In this document: piece by piece, positions 8,302 to 11,021 of the stretch
How positions within the stretch are numbered: position 1 is the first letter of the stretch
Layout of the letters: every line of letters begins with the position of its first letter
Source of the DNA: Candidatus Altimarinota bacterium
GTDB lineage: Bacteria > Patescibacteriota > Gracilibacteria > UM-FILTER-43-11
Direction: 5' to 3'
NCBI GenBank assembly: GCA_029934675.1
Contig: JAOZLT010000033.1
Location: forward strand, 1 to 11,021
DNA: 11,021 bases
The notes under the pieces: model-generated
Told to the model about the DNA's origin: nothing
Databases searched by the model: none
The model's input: the letters and a program-made list of their open reading frames with translations, nothing else
Position numbers and translations under genes: made by a program

Positions 8302-9141
8302 CTAATTCAGTTTTTTCTTCTTTTTAGCCTGTAAATGTTTTGCATTCTGAGAAGATATGACGCTTTTCCCTGTTTGCTTTTCTAACGTTATTCTTGCCTG
8401 CATTGCAACATTTCCACCTTCTTTAGCTATTTTCTTATTTTCAGATAAACCTTTTGGATTTTTCTCTTTTGAAATTTCAGTAGTTGAAACCTCTGCCAAC
8501 ATATTTAAAACTAACTCGAGATTAGTCATATTATCTCTCAAGTTTTGTTTTTTTAATCCCTTGAAATTTTTATATTGTTTTACGGATTTATCAGCCCAAG
8601 CTTTTGTTATTTCATCAGTTAAAATCGCATATTCCAGCCCCTCTTTCATGCCTTTTCCTTTCCATTCATCCTTCAAGTCTTTTCTAACTTCAATGGTTTT
8701 TAATCTCTGATTTATCCAGTCTTTGGAATATCCTTTTTTCAAATACGTTTGCATTGCCCTGTCAAAAGCAAGTTCTGGATCTTCAGTTTCTTCCATTCTT
8801 TCATATCCAACTTGGGCGAGCCACAGTTTAAAAGGTTCAGCTTTTGGAGATGGAATTGATTGAATAAGTCTTAATATATTCTCTGTATCCAAAACATCTG
8901 TTTTATAAGATTTTCCATCAGATGACTTCATTTTCAGTTGTCCGATTTTTTCGGACAACTGACTTCCTTCAAGTAATAACTTCTTTTTTAAGTCATTCCA
9001 ATATCTCCTAGGTCTTATGCTTCCAGTTAGTATTTCGACAACATCAACAATGGAAAAATGCCAAAGCTCTTTTTTATCATCCCAAAGACGACGAACTTGT
9101 TTTTCATGGAAAAGTATTATTGAATTATCTCTCTTGGCCAT
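8302..9141 (-). CDS. Bro-N domain, DinD-like protein (phage antirepressor/DNA-damage-inducible family)
   Basis: The N-terminal part (about 8-118) is a Bro-N domain, seen in the run FSIVDVVEIL (29-38), PRRYWNDLKKKL (44-55), KIGQLKMKSSDGK (65-77), TDVLDTENILRLIQSIPSP (81-99) and FKLWLAQVGYERMEE (104-118). The C-terminal part resembles E. coli DinD, with YKNFKGLKKQNLRDNMTNLEL at 190-210, the GGNVAMQAR stretch at 242-250 and a final ISSQNAKHL. Bro-N proteins bind DNA and occur as phage antirepressors; E. coli DinD is SOS-induced and acts on RecA filaments. Close relatives of this form are widespread as stand-alone chromosomal genes in CPR and Bacteroidetes, and their role is unsettled. The protein ends in a basic tail (AKKKKKLN). 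No phage structural gene or integrase lies next to it. I see no LexA-like box or clear promoter. A perfect 12-base inverted repeat lies inside the gene. The family call is firm; the function is not. Confidence 0.85.
   Translation of the reverse strand: MAKRDNSIILFHEKQVRRLWDDKKELWHFSIVDVVEILTGSIRPRRYWNDLKKKLLLEGSQLSEKIGQLKMKSSDGKSYKTDVLDTENILRLIQSIPSPKAEPFKLWLAQVGYERMEETEDPELAFDRAMQTYLKKGYSKDWINQRLKTIEVRKDLKDEWKGKGMKEGLEYAILTDEITKAWADKSVKQYKNFKGLKKQNLRDNMTNLELVLNMLAEVSTTEISKEKNPKGLSENKKIAKEGGNVAMQARITLEKQTGKSVISSQNAKHLQAKKKKKLN
8934..8962. repeat. Perfect 12-base inverted repeat inside the Bro-N gene
   Basis: TCAGTTGTCCGA (8934-8945) and TCGGACAACTGA (8951-8962) are exact reverse complements around five T residues. 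In the gene they encode SQLSEKIGQL, part of the Bro-N domain. In mRNA this would fold into a stable hairpin about 180 bases after the start codon. On the minus strand the stem is followed by A-rich sequence, not a U tract, so it is not a typical terminator for its own transcript. Confidence 0.75.
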
Positions 9142-9321
9142 AATTTAAGAAATTTATCAGTTAATTTCATATTTATGATATACTAATTTACCCTTATCTT
9201 TCCACTTTAAATTAAATGTCATTTCTTGTGAAGGTGTGAGATAAAAAATTTGAAAAACATTTATGCAATTTACATTTTGGATTTTGTTCTTTTGAAATTA
9301 TGAGTTAATTGAAAATTAAAA

Positions 9322-9350
9322 TTGTCCCAATCGGATAAATCTGTTAATTT
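9322..9350 (+). promoter_or_regulatory. pepA: Candidate promoter of pepA
   Basis: TTGTCC (9322-9327, four of six -35 positions) lies 17 bases before TAATTT (9345-9350), a weak -10 strengthened by an upstream TG at 9342-9343. The -10 starts 31 bases before the pepA ATG, matching the other genes. The -10 sits inside the palindrome at 9342-9367. The rest of the 9142-9375 spacer is A+T-rich; I see no small gene in it and no clear promoter for the Bro-N gene. Confidence 0.3.
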
Positions 9351-9367
9351 GTTTAAGTAAATTAACA
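9342..9367. promoter_or_regulatory. Palindrome in the pepA leader, possible operator or leader hairpin
   Basis: TGTTAATTT (9342-9350) and AAATTAACA (9359-9367) are exact reverse complements with an 8-base spacer. The palindrome ends 8 bases before the pepA ATG and overlaps the candidate -10. A second, smaller palindrome with the same TTAATT/AATTAA core lies upstream at 9305-9319. Repressor binding or a start-masking RNA hairpin would both fit; the high A+T content makes chance a real alternative. Confidence 0.35.
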
Positions 9368-9375
9368 ATAAATAT

Positions 9376-10872
9376 ATGACAACAAAATCTATCTTAAAAC
9401 TTCTTGATCCAAAAGAAATGAATTTACCGAATCTTTCGGTTGAATCTGATTTAAAAAAAGCAGAAGTAATAACCGTACCTGTTTTTGAAGGGAATGAAAA
9501 GGATCTAAATAAAACATTTCCATTTTTGAAAAAAGAAAAAATATCCGGAAAGAAAATGGAGAGAAAATGTATTATTACTAATAATAAACAATATAATTTT
9601 GTTGGCGTCGGTACTTCGGATAAAATAAATTATAGAAAAATGAGACGATTTTTTGGTACTGCCTATTTGGCAAACCTAGGTGGCAAGCCAAAATCTATCG
9701 GGCTATTTTGTCCATTAGAATGGATAGAAGCAGCAAGCGTAGGAGTAACAGTCGCTGGACTAAATTCTGGCATACTTAAATCGAAGCGCAAAAAGGAAAA
9801 ACAGCCTACTGTATTTTTTATTCATCCTGATTTTAAATCCAAAAAAACTCAAGCCAATAAAGCCTTAAAAACTGGACAAACTATTGGTGAAGGAAAAAAT
9901 ATTATGAGAATTCTTGGTAGCCTTCCGCCAAATGTACTTACAACTGACAAATATGCCGAAGTAATTTTGGGATTAGCGAAAAAATGGAAAATAAAGTGTG
10001 AAAGAGTTAGCCAAACAAAACTCAAAAAATATACTCTATTAAACGCTGTTTCTTTAGGTAGTGAGCATAATTCTGAATTGCTTATTTTTACACTTCATCC
10101 AAAAAAAGGTAAAACAAAAAAAGCAACTGCATTTATTGGTAAAGGGCTTTGTTATGATTCTGGTGGACTTCAAAGCAAACAAAATCACATGAAATTCATG
10201 AAAGAAGATATGGCAGGAAGCGCATCAGTGATTGGTACTGTTTATAGTATAAAAAATAGTGATGCCGACTTAAAAGAAACTACTTATTTTGTTATGCCAT
10301 TAGCCGAAAATATGATGGGCGATTCTGCTATGCGTGCAGACGATATCTATACCACGGGTGACGGACAAACAGTTGAGATAGTACACACTGATGCCGAAGG
10401 AAGATTAGCTTTAGCCGATGCCATTTGTTATGTAAAAAATAATTTTAAAAATGTACATAACTATTATACAATCGCCACACTTACAGGGAGTTGTATTATT
10501 GCACTTGGAGAACACTATACCGGCTTGGTTTGCAACGATATAGATTTGGCTAATGATGTAGTAAAAACATCACTAAAAACAGGAGATCATGCTCATGCAG
10601 GTCCGTGGGATATGGATTATGATGATAATAATTCTCCAAATGCTGATGTAGCCAATCTTGGTGAAAATAGTAGGGAGGCCGGATGGATAAAAGCAGGAAT
10701 GTTTTTGTATCGTTTTGTACCGAAAGCTAAAAAAGCTGAACAACAAGCTAAATTTGCCCATTTTGATATCGCAGCCACTATTGATATGGATGAAAAGGGT
10801 AAGACATGGAGAAAAAAAGGATTGTCTTCTGGTATTGGTGTTGGGTTATTAAGAAAAGTACTAACTAAATAA
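9376..10872 (+). CDS. pepA: Leucyl aminopeptidase, peptidase family M17
   Basis: This 498-residue cytosolic exopeptidase should remove N-terminal amino acids from peptides using two metal ions, usually as a hexamer. A poorly conserved N-terminal domain (about 1-165) precedes the catalytic domain (about 170-498). Counterparts of the E. coli PepA site are present: Lys256 and Asp261 in GKGLCYDSGG, Lys268, Asp278 in KEDMAG, and Asp339, Glu341 and Arg343 in HTDAEGRL. IATLTGS (366-372), REAGWIKAGMF (433-443) and FAHFDIAAT (460-468) are further family blocks. Oddities: the loop between Lys268 and Asp278 is one residue shorter than in E. coli, the usual PSGNAYRPGD is replaced by MMGDSAMRADD (313-323), and the Asp normally before ATLTG is Thr365. 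It therefore looks like a divergent branch, with activity likely but substrate range unknown. Some PepA proteins also bind DNA as regulators or Xer cofactors; nothing here shows that directly. The first ATG is used, without a Shine-Dalgarno. Confidence 0.93.
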   Translation: MTTKSILKLLDPKEMNLPNLSVESDLKKAEVITVPVFEGNEKDLNKTFPFLKKEKISGKKMERKCIITNNKQYNFVGVGTSDKINYRKMRRFFGTAYLANLGGKPKSIGLFCPLEWIEAASVGVTVAGLNSGILKSKRKKEKQPTVFFIHPDFKSKKTQANKALKTGQTIGEGKNIMRILGSLPPNVLTTDKYAEVILGLAKKWKIKCERVSQTKLKKYTLLNAVSLGSEHNSELLIFTLHPKKGKTKKATAFIGKGLCYDSGGLQSKQNHMKFMKEDMAGSASVIGTVYSIKNSDADLKETTYFVMPLAENMMGDSAMRADDIYTTGDGQTVEIVHTDAEGRLALADAICYVKNNFKNVHNYYTIATLTGSCIIALGEHYTGLVCNDIDLANDVVKTSLKTGDHAHAGPWDMDYDDNNSPNADVANLGENSREAGWIKAGMFLYRFVPKAKKAEQQAKFAHFDIAATIDMDEKGKTWRKKGLSSGIGVGLLRKVLTK

Positions 10873-10891
10873 ATTATATTTTACCATTTCT

Positions 10892-10919
10892 GTAGAGATG
10901 CTTAACCCCGTATCTCTAC
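10892..10919 (+). terminator. Hairpin downstream of pepA, possible terminator or short dispersed palindrome
   Basis: GTAGAGAT (10892-10899) pairs exactly with ATCTCTAC (10912-10919); a G-U and a C-G pair extend the stem to 10 with an 8-base loop. It starts 20 bases after the pepA stop codon, and only GTTTT follows before the next palindrome, so it is a modest terminator. Its GTAGAGA...TCTCTAC arms resemble small interspersed palindromes reported in many bacterial genomes, so it may be a repeat copy. Confidence 0.5.
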
Positions 10920-10920
10920 G

Positions 10921-10936
10921 TTTTGGTATACCAAAA
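10921..10936. repeat. Perfect 16-base palindrome
   Basis: TTTTGGTATACCAAAA is identical to its own reverse complement. It lies one base after the hairpin at 10892-10919 and 40 bases before the -35 of the outgoing promoter. A dimeric regulator could bind here, or it may be part of the same small repeat unit as the hairpin. No protein gene is present from 10873 to the end of the window. Confidence 0.6.
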
Positions 10937-10975
10937 TATAAAATACGAAATTGGTTATAGTAGGCACTTAGACCC

Positions 10976-11005
10976 TTGACACACCACTAAAAACATGCAT
11001 ATAAT
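10976..11005 (+). promoter_or_regulatory. Near-ideal sigma-70 promoter driving a gene beyond the window
   Basis: TTGACA (10976-10981) and TATAAT (11000-11005) both match consensus perfectly, with an 18-base spacer. Transcription would start near 11012. An ATG at 11015-11017 would make the message almost leaderless; the usual 29-33 base distance seen in this window would instead put the start codon just past the end. A stable RNA gene is also possible, since this is the strongest promoter in the window. Confidence 0.75.
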
Positions 11006-11021
11006 GGAAAGTTAATGAGTT

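Noticed and set aside
8302..9141. Bro-N/DinD-like gene as the sign of a prophage or a toxin-antitoxin pair
   Set aside because: No phage structural, lysis or partner gene is adjacent. The neighbours are housekeeping genes, and the recombinase is about 6.4 kb away with the profile of a chromosomal Xer.
1..11021. Possible recoded UGA (as in Absconditabacteria or Gracilibacteria), suggested by the absence of UGA stops
   Set aside because: All genes, including the 1199-codon dnaE, run full length with no in-frame UGA, which would be very unlikely if UGA encoded glycine. Seven stops are too few to make the lack of UGA meaningful.

Overview
The window is A+T-rich and gene-dense. It carries seven convincing protein genes and no tRNA, rRNA, CRISPR array or insertion sequence. 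Compact housekeeping genes, very short leaders without Shine-Dalgarno sequences, a lone Xer-type recombinase and a Bro-N/DinD-like protein suggest an uncultivated bacterium of the Candidate Phyla Radiation (Patescibacteria, perhaps Parcubacteria-like). This placement is an inference from gene style, not from a marker alignment. The standard bacterial code fits: long genes such as dnaE read through without in-frame UGA, and all seven genes end in UAA or UAG.

Layout. (1) 1-1887, plus strand: a Smr-domain protein with a long disordered N-terminal arm, then a tyrosine recombinase of the XerC/XerD type, separated by a hairpin. (2) 1904-5503, minus strand: DNA polymerase III alpha subunit (dnaE), converging on the recombinase with a 16-base gap; its PHP exonuclease site looks intact. 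(3) 5504-5637: divergent promoter region between dnaE and the next gene. (4) 5638-6855, plus strand: a 405-residue protein I do not recognise, with a strong extended -10 promoter of its own. (5) 6847-8220, minus strand: tRNA nucleotidyltransferase (cca), overlapping the unknown gene tail to tail by 9 bases. (6) 8302-9141, minus strand: Bro-N/DinD-like protein with a perfect inverted repeat inside its coding sequence. (7) 9142-9375: A+T-rich divergent spacer with a palindrome just before pepA. (8) 9376-10872, plus strand: M17 leucyl aminopeptidase. (9) 10873-11021: a hairpin, a 16-base perfect palindrome and a near-ideal promoter pointing out of the window.

The genes do not form one operon: strands alternate and most genes appear to have their own promoter. 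By function they cover replication (dnaE), chromosome or plasmid resolution (Xer), tRNA 3'-end maturation (cca), peptide turnover (pepA), nucleic-acid quality control (Smr) and a DNA-damage or phage-related regulator (Bro-N/DinD-like). I found no clear new multi-gene system. The items most worth a second look are the unknown 405-residue protein, the Smr protein with an altered catalytic motif, the DnaE with a complete PHP metal site, and several palindromes that the genes do not explain.
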